A model generated the notes under the pieces. That model saw only the letters and a program-made list of their open reading frames with translations. It had not been told where the DNA came from and did not search any database. Shown here one piece after another: positions 39,720 through 46,936 of a stretch of 64,000 bases of DNA. The position numbers and the translations under genes are program-made. The DNA is from an uncultured Fibrobacterota bacterium (GTDB taxonomy: Bacteria; Fibrobacterota; Fibrobacteria; Fibrobacterales; Fibrobacteraceae), in NCBI GenBank assembly GCA_903876665.1, contig CAIRAY010000130.1, positions 1-64,000 of the forward strand, given 5' to 3'. Each line of letters opens with the position of its first letter. The first letter of the stretch is position 1.

Positions 39720-39894
39720 AGTGGAGAGTAAACAGCCCGCATCTTGGCACAACGTCCTAGTGGAAAGTGGAAAGTTGCTGGCAAGTTTCCCCAAAAAGAA
39801 AACGCTTCCCCACAACTTTCCACGATAGAACTCTAGAACTCTCCACTTTCCACCAACCACACTATCCCGCAGCCACTGCCTTTTACTCTCCACT
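39720..39894. repeat. Nested inverted-repeat element between hisE and hisG
   Basis: AGTGGAGAGTAAA (39720-39732) pairs perfectly with TTTACTCTCCACT (39882-39894). Inside, GTGGAAAGTTG (39767-39777) pairs with CAACTTTCCAC (39813-39823), and GTGGAAAGTGGA (starting at 39760) pairs with TCCACTTTCCAC (ending near 39853). All arms are variants of one short motif, AGTGGAAAGT. The RNA could fold into alternative hairpins. Whether it is a dispersed intergenic repeat or an attenuator cannot be decided from one copy. Confidence 0.65.
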
Positions 39895-39898
39895 TGTG

Positions 39899-39918
39899 CC
39901 CCCCCCCCCCCTCCCCCC
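39899..39918 (+). repeat. Poly-C tract (C13-T-C6) before hisG
   Basis: Thirteen cytosines (39899-39911), one T, six cytosines (39913-39918), ending 10 bases before the hisG ATG where a ribosome-binding site is expected. Such homopolymers change length easily during replication and sequencing. Confidence 0.9.
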
Positions 39919-39928
39919 GAGACCTCCT

Positions 39929-40771
39929 ATGATCAAAGTCGCCCTGCCCAACAAAGGTATGCTGTTCGAACCCACCATGGACCTATTCCGCGCCTGTGGA
40001 TACAAAGTGTCCAAGACATTGAAGTCCCTTTCGAGCGCCGATCCCGAAAATGGAGTTGAATTCTATTTTTTGCGCCCTGATGACATTCCCATGTATGTGG
40101 GCAAAGGCATCATCGATACCGGGGTGACCGGAATCGATTTCGAAGCCGAAGCGGGCTCCCTCTGCGAAAAAATTCTGGACCTGGGATTCGGCGCCTCCAA
40201 ACATTGCGCCGCCGTCCCCAATGATTCGGCCTACAAGTCCCTGGAAGACCTCCGCAACAAGCGCATTGCGACCAGCTTTCCTGAAATCGTCCGGCAATAT
40301 TTTGGCGCCAAAAGCCCCGAGCTCATCACCTTGACCGGGGCTGTGGAAATCAGCGTGAGCCTCGGAGTCGCCGACGCCGTGGTGGATGTGGTGGAGACCG
40401 GTTCCACCCTGAAACAAGCGGGGTTGCGGATTTTGGGCGAGCCCCTGTTCCGTTCCCAGGCGGCCCTGTTTGCCCACCCAGGCCGGGGCACTCTGCCCGA
40501 AGTTTCTACCCTGCGCAAGCGCCTCGAAGGAAAATTGGTGGCCATGGCCTGGATGATGGTGGAATACGATGTCCCCTCGTCCCTTCTGGAGATCGCCTGC
40601 ACCATTACGCCGGGCCTCTCCTCGCCTACAGTCAGCCCGCTCCATGACAAAAATTGGTTCGCAGTCAAAGCCATGGTGCGCAAATCCGAAGCCAATTTGA
40701 CCATGGACAAACTCGCAGACTTGGGTTGCAAAGGCATTCTGCTCACCTCCATTGAAACAGCCCGCATTTAA
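39929..40771 (+). CDS. hisG: ATP phosphoribosyltransferase, long form
   Basis: 280 residues from the ATG at 39929, where the conserved start I-K-V-A-L-P-N-K-G begins; an in-frame upstream extension to 39767 would run through the repeats and poly-C and is rejected. The catalytic part (1-200) contains the D-T-G-V-T-G-I-D-F segment and the V-D-V-V-E-T-G-S-T-L phosphoribosyl-binding loop. The C-terminal 75 residues match the HisG regulatory domain, so this is the long form that needs no HisZ and is inhibited by histidine. It joins ATP and PRPP in the first step of histidine synthesis. There is no good Shine-Dalgarno sequence: the upstream bases are the C-rich tract and GAGACCTCCT. The next gene starts after its own promoter. 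Confidence 0.95.
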   Translation: MIKVALPNKGMLFEPTMDLFRACGYKVSKTLKSLSSADPENGVEFYFLRPDDIPMYVGKGIIDTGVTGIDFEAEAGSLCEKILDLGFGASKHCAAVPNDSAYKSLEDLRNKRIATSFPEIVRQYFGAKSPELITLTGAVEISVSLGVADAVVDVVETGSTLKQAGLRILGEPLFRSQAALFAHPGRGTLPEVSTLRKRLEGKLVAMAWMMVEYDVPSSLLEIACTITPGLSSPTVSPLHDKNWFAVKAMVRKSEANLTMDKLADLGCKGILLTSIETARI

Positions 40772-40789
40772 ATCACCCAAAAATTCATC

Positions 40790-40818
40790 TTGCGTTTTCC
40801 TGTCGGGAATAGTAATAT
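40790..40818 (+). promoter_or_regulatory. Promoter of the EAL-HDOD gene
   Basis: TTGCGT (40790-40795), 17 bases, TAATAT (40813-40818). The start would be near 40825, leaving about 15 bases before the GTG start codon; AAGGGAG lies in this leader. Confidence 0.5.
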
Positions 40819-40839
40819 GAAAAAATCAAGGGAGATTTG

Positions 40840-42090
40840 GTGGAATTAGAGTCCAGTTCAGATAAGGTTTACGTGGCCCGGCAACCCATTGTGGATTGCG
40901 ATCGCAAGACAGTTGCCTATGAGCTTCTGTTCCGTAGCGGACATACAGGCGGTGCAGTCATCAAAGATGCAACCCAAGCTACGGCGCGGGTGCTGGTCAA
41001 TGCCCTCAACTCCATGGGGGTCAATACGCTTGTGGGCAAGTCCAAGGCATTCATCAATTGCGACCGGCGCATGCTCATGGAACGCACCTTTGAGCCTCTC
41101 GACCCCAAAGTATTCGTGCTCGAAGTTCTGGAAGATGTTACGGGAGACGCTGAGGTGGCCCAGGTGGTTGGCGAACTCAAAAAAGCAGGGTTTACCATCG
41201 CCCTGGACGACTTCCTGATGACCCCGGAGCACCTTGCAAAAATCACTCCCTTCCTACCCTTTGCCTCCATTGTCAAAATTGACCTGCCCTTAAATACCCC
41301 TGCCCAAATCAAAGCCACGGCGGAATATTTCCGCAGCTATCCCCATATCACCTTGCTCGCCGAGAAGGTGGAAACCGAAGCGGAATTCCTGCATTGCAAG
41401 GGTCTCGGCTACAAGATGTTTCAAGGCTACTTTTTTGCCCGTCCCGAAGTCATGGAAGGCCGCAAAATTGACCCACGTACCAGCGGGGTCCTTCAATTGC
41501 TTCAGGTTCTCCGCAAGGACCCAGAAATCAAAGAGTTGGAGAATGCCTTCAAGCGCCAGCCCGAAATCACCCTGAACCTCCTGAAATACATCAATTCAGC
41601 ATCGGTGGGCGTTCGAGGCCACATTGACTCTATCCGCCAGACCCTGACCCTGATCGGTCAGCGTAAGTTGCAGCAATGGCTCATGCTGATGATGTTTGCA
41701 GGTGGTGGCCCCAATACGTCCTCCGCCAGTGCGCTGTTCGACAATGCTGCCCAGCGTGCGAGGCTCATGGAAAACTTGGCCCGCAAAATCGACATCCATG
41801 GCAGCCTGCACGAAAAGGCCTTTCTCGTAGGCATGCTCAGCCGAATGGACGCCCTCTGCAAAGTCAATCTCGAAACAATCTTGCAAGAATTCGACCTCGG
41901 GGTTGACCTCTCCGAGGCACTACGGGGCTACAAAGGAATTTTAGGTGACCTTCTGAAAATCGCGGCGTCCATCGAGCTCGATGAGTTCGAAGTGGCCCTC
42001 GGGCTCTGCAATATGCACAATGTCAAGCCCGATTCGCTTCAATCCAGTCTCACCGAAAGCTGGGCCTGGCTTGAAACAATCAAATCTTAG
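40840..42090 (+). CDS. EAL-HDOD (YuxH-type) signalling protein
   Basis: 416 residues from a GTG at 40840, favoured because AAGGGAG ends 5 bases upstream; a TTG one codon earlier (40837) is too close. Residues 1-205 are an EAL domain: Y-E-L-L-F-R for the ExLxR motif, I-N-C-D, V-L-E-V-L-E, A-L-D-D-F, V-K-I-D, A-E-K-V-E and Q-G-Y-F-F. Most metal-binding positions of cyclic-di-GMP phosphodiesterases are kept, but the conserved loop after D-D-F (normally G-T-G-Y-S-S) is replaced by L-M-T-P-E-H, so activity is uncertain. Residues 210-416 are an HDOD domain (I-N-S-A, I-R-Q-T-L-T-L-I-G), a protein-interaction relative of HD hydrolases. EAL-HDOD proteins link c-di-GMP to motility and attachment in other bacteria; the target here is unknown. 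Confidence 0.85.
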   Translation: MELESSSDKVYVARQPIVDCDRKTVAYELLFRSGHTGGAVIKDATQATARVLVNALNSMGVNTLVGKSKAFINCDRRMLMERTFEPLDPKVFVLEVLEDVTGDAEVAQVVGELKKAGFTIALDDFLMTPEHLAKITPFLPFASIVKIDLPLNTPAQIKATAEYFRSYPHITLLAEKVETEAEFLHCKGLGYKMFQGYFFARPEVMEGRKIDPRTSGVLQLLQVLRKDPEIKELENAFKRQPEITLNLLKYINSASVGVRGHIDSIRQTLTLIGQRKLQQWLMLMMFAGGGPNTSSASALFDNAAQRARLMENLARKIDIHGSLHEKAFLVGMLSRMDALCKVNLETILQEFDLGVDLSEALRGYKGILGDLLKIAASIELDEFEVALGLCNMHNVKPDSLQSSLTESWAWLETIKS

Positions 42091-42132
42091 GTTGTTCCTT
42101 CGAGAAATGAGCGGGTTCTCCTGTCATCTTGA

Positions 42133-42362
42133 AGGATGAAAAACCACATTGCCCACTAGGGCTCCACACAGAGGATATATGCCGATAACCGCTAAAGCGT
42201 AACCGGCACATCAAGATCGTCACACGCAGGGGAGACGACTTGTCTCGATGAGTACTGCTCACCGTCGCATGCGCTGCATGCTCCACTGCGGACTCGGGCT
42301 TGTGGGGTTCGCGATCCTCTGTGTTCAAGGTGGTTCCTCATCTCCGCACCCTCTGGTCGCTC
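42133..42362 (-). repeat. 230-bp dispersed element, copy A
   Basis: Read on the minus strand it aligns without gaps to 55671-55900; I count about 17 mismatches in 230 bases. Within it ACACAGAGGAT (42166-42176) and ATCCTCTGTGT (42314-42324) are inverted repeats that bound a 159-bp core. The centre holds a small hairpin (GAGAC / GTCTC). It lies between the convergent ends of the EAL-HDOD gene and pyrF. No transposase is present. A 46-codon frame (ATG at 42248) crosses the element; see copy B for why coding is doubtful. Confidence 0.85.
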
Positions 42363-42391
42363 CTGCGAAGAAACCAATGGGTGTTTAAGAA

Positions 42392-42425
42392 ACGGCCCGT
42401 AAACCATATGATGGCAACGGGCCGT
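42392..42425 (-). terminator. Probable terminator of pyrF
   Basis: ACGGCCCGT (42392-42400) and ACGGGCCGT (42417-42425) form a 9-bp GC-rich stem with a 16-base loop, 23 bases past the pyrF stop. The T-run after it on the minus strand is short (TTCTT), so efficiency is uncertain. Confidence 0.55.
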
Positions 42426-42448
42426 AGGCTCCTTCAAAAACTATGTTC

Positions 42449-43327
42449 TTAACCCACAGCCTTTCGAATGTCATCCGACAGTCGCTCGAATGCATCCACG
42501 CATGCAGAGGCGTAGGCTTTGGGGTTTCCTCCGGCTTGCCATGCAAAACTGAGGCCGCTGGAGCTATTGAGAAGATGGAACTTGCGGATTCCTCCTCCGG
42601 ACCGAATGGCGGAGATGACTTCGGAGGCCAAGCCACCCTGTTGTCCTGGGACTCCGGGAATGGAAACGCCCGGAATCAGAAAGGGAATCTCGTGCTTGCG
42701 CTGCACAAAAAAGCGCGTAATCGCTTCCAGTTCGGCTGGACTCGTAGCCCCAACCACGGCTCCCAAAGACCCATTGTCCCATTCGATGCATTTGGTCGCC
42801 ACAGACTCAAATACCGGCCCGGCGTCACGAACGGGCAAATCCTGAAAATCCCGGGCTCCCTTGTTGGATGTCCGCAACAAGGCGTAAACACCGTAATTTG
42901 GACCGACTTTTAGGAATGGTTCCACCGAATCCGCGCCCATCCAGGGGCTCACGGTAACCGCATCCGCGCCGTATATGGAGAACGCCGCTTTGGCATAGGC
43001 AGCCGAAGACTTGCCAATATCCCCACGCTTGGCATCGAGAACCACCACGATTCCTTCCCGGGAATATTCGCGGATCAGCTCCTGTAAGACATGCATGGCC
43101 TGAATACTTACGCATTCATAATAGGCGCTGTTTGGCTTGATTGCAGCCGGAGTAATTCCCCGCTTCACGAATTCCCCAAGGATTTCCAGATAGAAGCGAC
43201 GGATTTTTTCTTCGGGAGTGCCCTCCACAGGCATCAGATCTAGGACAGGATCCATCCCAAAACAAATGGGATTTCCGGAAGCCTGAATTCGGGTTTCAAG
43301 ACGATTGGCATAACCTTGGTCGGACAT
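42449..43327 (-). CDS. pyrF: Orotidine 5'-phosphate decarboxylase, class 2
   Basis: 292 residues, the long PyrF form (TIGR02127 type, also seen in actinobacteria and Bacteroidetes) rather than the 230-residue E. coli type. The catalytic motif is V-V-L-D-A-K-R-G-D-I-G with the key lysine at residue 100. Other conserved parts are G-M-D-P near the start, A-I-K-P-N at about 62-66, V-S-P-W-M-G and the phosphate-binding segment I-P-G-V. It converts orotidine monophosphate to UMP, the last step of pyrimidine synthesis, in the cytoplasm. It stands alone, transcribed away from the metallopeptidase lipoprotein gene, with 60 bp between the two starts, and followed by a probable terminator. Confidence 0.93.
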   Translation of the reverse strand: MSDQGYANRLETRIQASGNPICFGMDPVLDLMPVEGTPEEKIRRFYLEILGEFVKRGITPAAIKPNSAYYECVSIQAMHVLQELIREYSREGIVVVLDAKRGDIGKSSAAYAKAAFSIYGADAVTVSPWMGADSVEPFLKVGPNYGVYALLRTSNKGARDFQDLPVRDAGPVFESVATKCIEWDNGSLGAVVGATSPAELEAITRFFVQRKHEIPFLIPGVSIPGVPGQQGGLASEVISAIRSGGGIRKFHLLNSSSGLSFAWQAGGNPKAYASACVDAFERLSDDIRKAVG

Positions 43328-43387
43328 TGTTGATTCTCCGTAATATTATGAGGCAAATATACCACCTGAAATGGTACATTGTCTTAT

Positions 43388-44443
43388 ATGGCTTCCATGT
43401 TGCGCATCTTCTGTGGTTGGGCTCTGCTCACAGCCCTCGCCGGATGCTCGGGCGCCCGGCCAATCCTTGGAGACTTGACCCAGAAACCGATCCGGGGTGA
43501 ATCCTTCTGGAACGCGCATTTTCAAACCAACGACTGGCGCACCATCCCCCTTGCACTTCGAATTTCCGAGTCACCTTCGAGCCTCCTTGAATATGTCGGC
43601 CAGCTCAATTCCTTGGAGGGCTTCCCCTCCGACACCCGTCCTGCACAAATGGATTCCGAAATGGCAGGCGCCATTGAAGCAACGCTCCGCATGCTACCGG
43701 TCCCCATCCAAAAACGGTTACAGAAAAAATTGCTCGGGATTTTTGTTGTCAATAATTTGGGGAGTTCTGGACTCACGGAATCCGTATTCAATTCACAGCA
43801 AGGACTCGTGGGAGGATTCATCATCCTGGATTCAGCCGTTCTGGCTCAAGGGGCCAACCGCTGGTGTTCCTGGCGGGAAAACACCCCCTTCACGCCTTCC
43901 CCCGGGATTTTGCTCCAATGTCAAGTGGCCGACTCTACCCACGATTCCCGAGCCTTGGCTATTCAAATGATTTTAATTCATGAATTTGGACATGTACTGT
44001 CAATCGGAGAAAACTACCACCCCGACTGGGATCAGAATCCCACCCAGGAATTGTCCCTCACCCACTATCCCTTTATGCAGCTGGGATGGAGGCAAGAGAA
44101 CCAAAAGACCATCACCCGCTGGGAAAACGCCTACCCCAGTCGCAGGGATATTCATTTTTATAGCAAAAAACCCGCATTGCCATTGGATAAATCCGCGAGC
44201 ATTTACCAAGAGCTGGAGAGCACGGGACTTATTTCCCTTTATGGATCCCAGACCGTTTTTGAAGACTTTGCCGAGTCTTTTCTCTACTTCATTCATTGCG
44301 AATTGAACAATAATCCTTATCGCATATCCATATTAAAGGATGGAAAGTTGCTTTACCAATACCAGCTGGACTGGAGCAGTCCACGCCTACAGGCAAAGCG
44401 AGACTGGTTTCGGGAAAATTTTCTTATAGAATCCGCGGAGTAA
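43388..44443 (+). CDS. Zinc-metallopeptidase-like lipoprotein
   Basis: 351 residues from the ATG at 43388 (a TTG three codons earlier is in frame; a further ATG at 43397 is also possible). A lipobox L-A-G-C puts the lipidated cysteine at residue 20, followed by Ser-Gly, so an outer-membrane lipoprotein is likely. The zinc motif H-E-F-G-H is at residues 198-202 in a helix (Q-M-I-L-I-H-E-F-G-H), and F-E-D-F-A-E-S at 291-297 provides a likely third, glutamate ligand. This is the layout of gluzincin peptidases. The full sequence is not from a family I recognise, and the substrate is unknown. The final 20 bases overlap the convergent secretin gene. It is not part of the pilus operon, being on the other strand. 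Confidence 0.7.
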   Translation: MASMLRIFCGWALLTALAGCSGARPILGDLTQKPIRGESFWNAHFQTNDWRTIPLALRISESPSSLLEYVGQLNSLEGFPSDTRPAQMDSEMAGAIEATLRMLPVPIQKRLQKKLLGIFVVNNLGSSGLTESVFNSQQGLVGGFIILDSAVLAQGANRWCSWRENTPFTPSPGILLQCQVADSTHDSRALAIQMILIHEFGHVLSIGENYHPDWDQNPTQELSLTHYPFMQLGWRQENQKTITRWENAYPSRRDIHFYSKKPALPLDKSASIYQELESTGLISLYGSQTVFEDFAESFLYFIHCELNNNPYRISILKDGKLLYQYQLDWSSPRLQAKRDWFRENFLIESAE

Positions 44444-45860
44444 TGAAAATCACCAGTTCCTTGTGAAGCTTTTCGGTGTAGGACCAGCGGAACAAGGCTC
44501 CCAGCCAGGGAATGTCTCCCAGCAGAGGAATTTTCCTTTGCACATCCTTGTCCTTGTCCTGCAGAAGGCCCGAAATCCGTACGGTCTCGCGGTCCCGGAG
44601 CCGGACCAGGGTAAAGGATTGCTTGACATCAATGACCGGCGCGGAAGACCCGTGGCTCGAAACTTTGGTCTCCACCAAATCGGTGATGACGGGCTGAACA
44701 CCCAGAGTCACCCACCCATCTCCGGAGATTTGAGGAGTCACGGAAAGAATAATCCCCACGGTGACCAGACGTACGCTTTCCAGGATTTGCGCCAGCTCGT
44801 TGTTTTGCGGAACCGTTTGGGTTACGGTAAAATACGGAAAGTCCGTTCCCACCTTGACCATCGCAGGTTGATTGTTCATGGTCACCACCCGGGGTTGGCT
44901 CACGGCCCGCACATCTCCCTGTTCCTTCATCGCTGTGAGCATGGTTACCAGACTTCCACCATCCCGCGAAAAGTCAAGATTGAAGGTGCTCGCCTTGAGC
45001 CCCTGGCTTTGAATGGTTTGGGATCCCATGGTAGCCCGGAAGCCCATGCCATCCAAATCAAATGACTTTCCAACCTGGCTCCAATCGACCCCTAAGGAGC
45101 GGTCATCGCTCAAGGTCACTTCATAAATTCTTGCGGTGATTTCTACTTGACGGGTGGCAGCAGGAACCACCGCATCCAAAAACTTTTCTGCGGCATCCAA
45201 AAAGGAGGGAACCCCCTTCATGTACAAAACCCCCGAAAGTCGATTGGAAACAAGCATGGCGCTATCTCCCAGGATTTGCCGAATTTGCACCTCAATTTCA
45301 TCCCAGAAAACAATGTCGTCCTGACTGCTCATCTGGACTTTTCCCGCATCGTCCCCGGACGCCCCGCTTAGCCCCACCGTGCTTGTCCCAATATTGGTGC
45401 GCCGCAAGCGCGGATAGTCGATGCGAAACAAACGTTCCGTATCGGAGGACTCCTTGATCTTTTCCAAAACGCCAGCAGACGGAGTTGAATCCTGGACAGA
45501 TCTTTGACTGCCACGGATCACCAACAAATCATTTTCCTGGTACCATTGACACCCACCACAGGTAGCCAAAAGCTGGGCCATGGCCTGGGGCATGGTTGCA
45601 TCCTTGAAATTGACGGAAAGCTTTCCCTCAAGCAGCGTGTCCAGGCGAAAACGCATGCGCACCGTTTCGGCAAAAAGACCCAGTGCGGTTTCTACATCCA
45701 CCCGCTCCGCCCGGAAGGTAAAAAGGGGAGATCCCTTCCCGCCCGGGTCTCCCAGCAAGGTGTCCCTAGGGACGGAATCCATTGGCACCGCAAGGGTTTT
45801 CTGCCCAAAGCAAAAGGAAGGCACAAAAAACATTAGCAATATTATTCGGATACCATTCAT
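44424..45860 (-). CDS. Secretin of type IV pilus / type II secretion-like system
   Basis: 478 residues with a signal peptide (about 1-19). Residues about 50-110 look like the small secretin N-terminal (STN) domain, and about 150-250 hold N-domain modules. The C-terminal half is the secretin barrel region: S-Q-P-R-V-V-T-M-N-N-Q-P-A, V-G-I-I-L-S-V-T-P-Q-I, and the signature V-Q-R-K-I-P-L-L-G-D-I-P-W-L-G-A-L-F. It should form a multimeric gated channel in the outer membrane for a pilus or secreted substrate. Compact size and gene order recall MshL/PilQ more than GspD. It is the last gene of the seven-gene operon, 3 bases after the previous stop. Its 3' end overlaps the metallopeptidase gene by 20 bases. 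Confidence 0.88.
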   Translation of the reverse strand: MNGIRIILLMFFVPSFCFGQKTLAVPMDSVPRDTLLGDPGGKGSPLFTFRAERVDVETALGLFAETVRMRFRLDTLLEGKLSVNFKDATMPQAMAQLLATCGGCQWYQENDLLVIRGSQRSVQDSTPSAGVLEKIKESSDTERLFRIDYPRLRRTNIGTSTVGLSGASGDDAGKVQMSSQDDIVFWDEIEVQIRQILGDSAMLVSNRLSGVLYMKGVPSFLDAAEKFLDAVVPAATRQVEITARIYEVTLSDDRSLGVDWSQVGKSFDLDGMGFRATMGSQTIQSQGLKASTFNLDFSRDGGSLVTMLTAMKEQGDVRAVSQPRVVTMNNQPAMVKVGTDFPYFTVTQTVPQNNELAQILESVRLVTVGIILSVTPQISGDGWVTLGVQPVITDLVETKVSSHGSSAPVIDVKQSFTLVRLRDRETVRISGLLQDKDKDVQRKIPLLGDIPWLGALFRWSYTEKLHKELVIFITPRIL

Positions 45861-45863
45861 ACT

Positions 45864-46379
45864 TTAATGTCCATTTTGAAAGGTTAAACCTGCGCGAATT
45901 TTCCCGGTCCGCAACCACACCGTATCGGGAGTAATCCCTTCAATCCGCGAGGCTCCAAGCAATGCACCCGGTTTCAGCCAGCGACCATCGATCAGGGCAA
46001 GTTGTCCACCCGGACCCAGCGCGACAGCCTGCAAAATGGGTCGCGGAGAATGCTTTTTGCCTTTGGCGACCTTTTTCAGAATCACCTTTTCCCGGGGTAA
46101 ATCCTCCTTGCCCAATATCCAGTTGGGAATCTCCCCTTGGCGAGCTTCGGCAAAAAAGGGATTGCGGTTGGCTTTGCGCTTCCACATGATGGAATCGATG
46201 ATTCCTCGCGAAGCAGTATCCAATTCCCGCACCGCAGAATCCGGTGAAACGGGGGTAACAGCCAAGGGCGATTCCTGGAAAATTTGCCTTTGCGCAGGCC
46301 AAAAAGACCACAACAAATTGGCTACGGCAACCACCGTAATCACCACAACAACCTTGGGATTTCGCAATAGCCCCCTCAT
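45864..46379 (-). CDS. PilP/GspC-like inner-membrane protein
   Basis: 171 residues from the ATG at 46379, which overlaps the previous stop as ATGA; another in-frame ATG at 46391 would add four residues. One N-terminal membrane segment (about residues 8-24, Val/Ala rich) is followed by a linker with two short basic clusters. A C-terminal beta domain of about 60 residues (I-L-Q-A-V-A-L-G, then L-I-D-G-R-W-L-K-P-G, then I-T-P-D-T-V-W-L) has the pattern of the homology region of GspC and PilP, which docks on the secretin N-domains. It should bridge the inner-membrane platform to the secretin encoded next. Similarity is structural in pattern and weak in sequence. Confidence 0.7.
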   Translation of the reverse strand: MRGLLRNPKVVVVITVVAVANLLWSFWPAQRQIFQESPLAVTPVSPDSAVRELDTASRGIIDSIMWKRKANRNPFFAEARQGEIPNWILGKEDLPREKVILKKVAKGKKHSPRPILQAVALGPGGQLALIDGRWLKPGALLGASRIEGITPDTVWLRTGKIRAGLTFQNGH

Positions 46380-46936
46380 TGACGGATCCACCCATTAAAA
46401 ACCAGTTGGGCATTGCTGACACCTTCGCTGGAGCCTTCCACAATCACTTCGGACAGGCTCCAGGCTACGGAAGAGTCGGTGGCAATTTTTTGCATGTAGG
46501 ACATCACTTCTTCAAAGGAACGTGACCAGGGGACAATTTTCATGGTTACCGGAAAACGCGAGGCCTTTATATCCAAATTTGCCAGGGGAACCAGATCACC
46601 CACGCTCCAATCCATGTCGATTTCCGCTCTGGAAGCCAACCGTAGGGACCGTTCAGACCACTGGGCAAATTCCGGCCAACCCTGCAACATTCTTCGACCC
46701 ACGGAATCCCGGGAGGCTTGCAGGATCGAATCCGTCGTAAGGACTTCCAACCGCAATATTTCGTCCTGGAGCTTCCACATTTGCGCTTGCTCCTGCATAC
46801 GCGCGTCAAAATCCTGACTCAGGTCCGCCACGGAACTATACAGCCAGGAGAAGGTCCCCAATAACAGGACGACAACCATCCTAAATACCCACCGCGAACG
46901 CGAATTGCACACAAGGTGATCTAAGATTAGTCTCAT
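46376..46936 (-). CDS. PilO/GspM-like inner-membrane protein
   Basis: 186 residues, with one N-terminal membrane helix (about 18-34, V-V-V-L-L-L-G) then a coiled-coil-like helical stretch (about 40-90), and a C-terminal alpha/beta region with the pattern F-E-E-V-M-S-Y-M-Q-K-I-A followed by a strand. This is the layout of PilO and GspM, which pair with PilN/GspL to form the alignment complex of the inner membrane. Its start overlaps the PilMN stop by ATGA, and its stop overlaps the next start in the same way, so translation is coupled on both sides. The call depends on topology and position, not on strong sequence motifs. Confidence 0.7.
   Translation of the reverse strand: MRLILDHLVCNSRSRWVFRMVVVLLLGTFSWLYSSVADLSQDFDARMQEQAQMWKLQDEILRLEVLTTDSILQASRDSVGRRMLQGWPEFAQWSERSLRLASRAEIDMDWSVGDLVPLANLDIKASRFPVTMKIVPWSRSFEEVMSYMQKIATDSSVAWSLSEVIVEGSSEGVSNAQLVFNGWIRQ

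Noticed and set aside
39767-39928. Longer HisG start 54 codons upstream
   Set aside because: The extension would encode the inverted repeats and poly-Pro from the C tract; the conserved HisG N-terminus starts at 39929.
42133-42362. Insertion sequence or CRISPR explanation for the 230-bp element
   Set aside because: There is no transposase frame, no regular spacer pattern and no target-site duplication that I can see.
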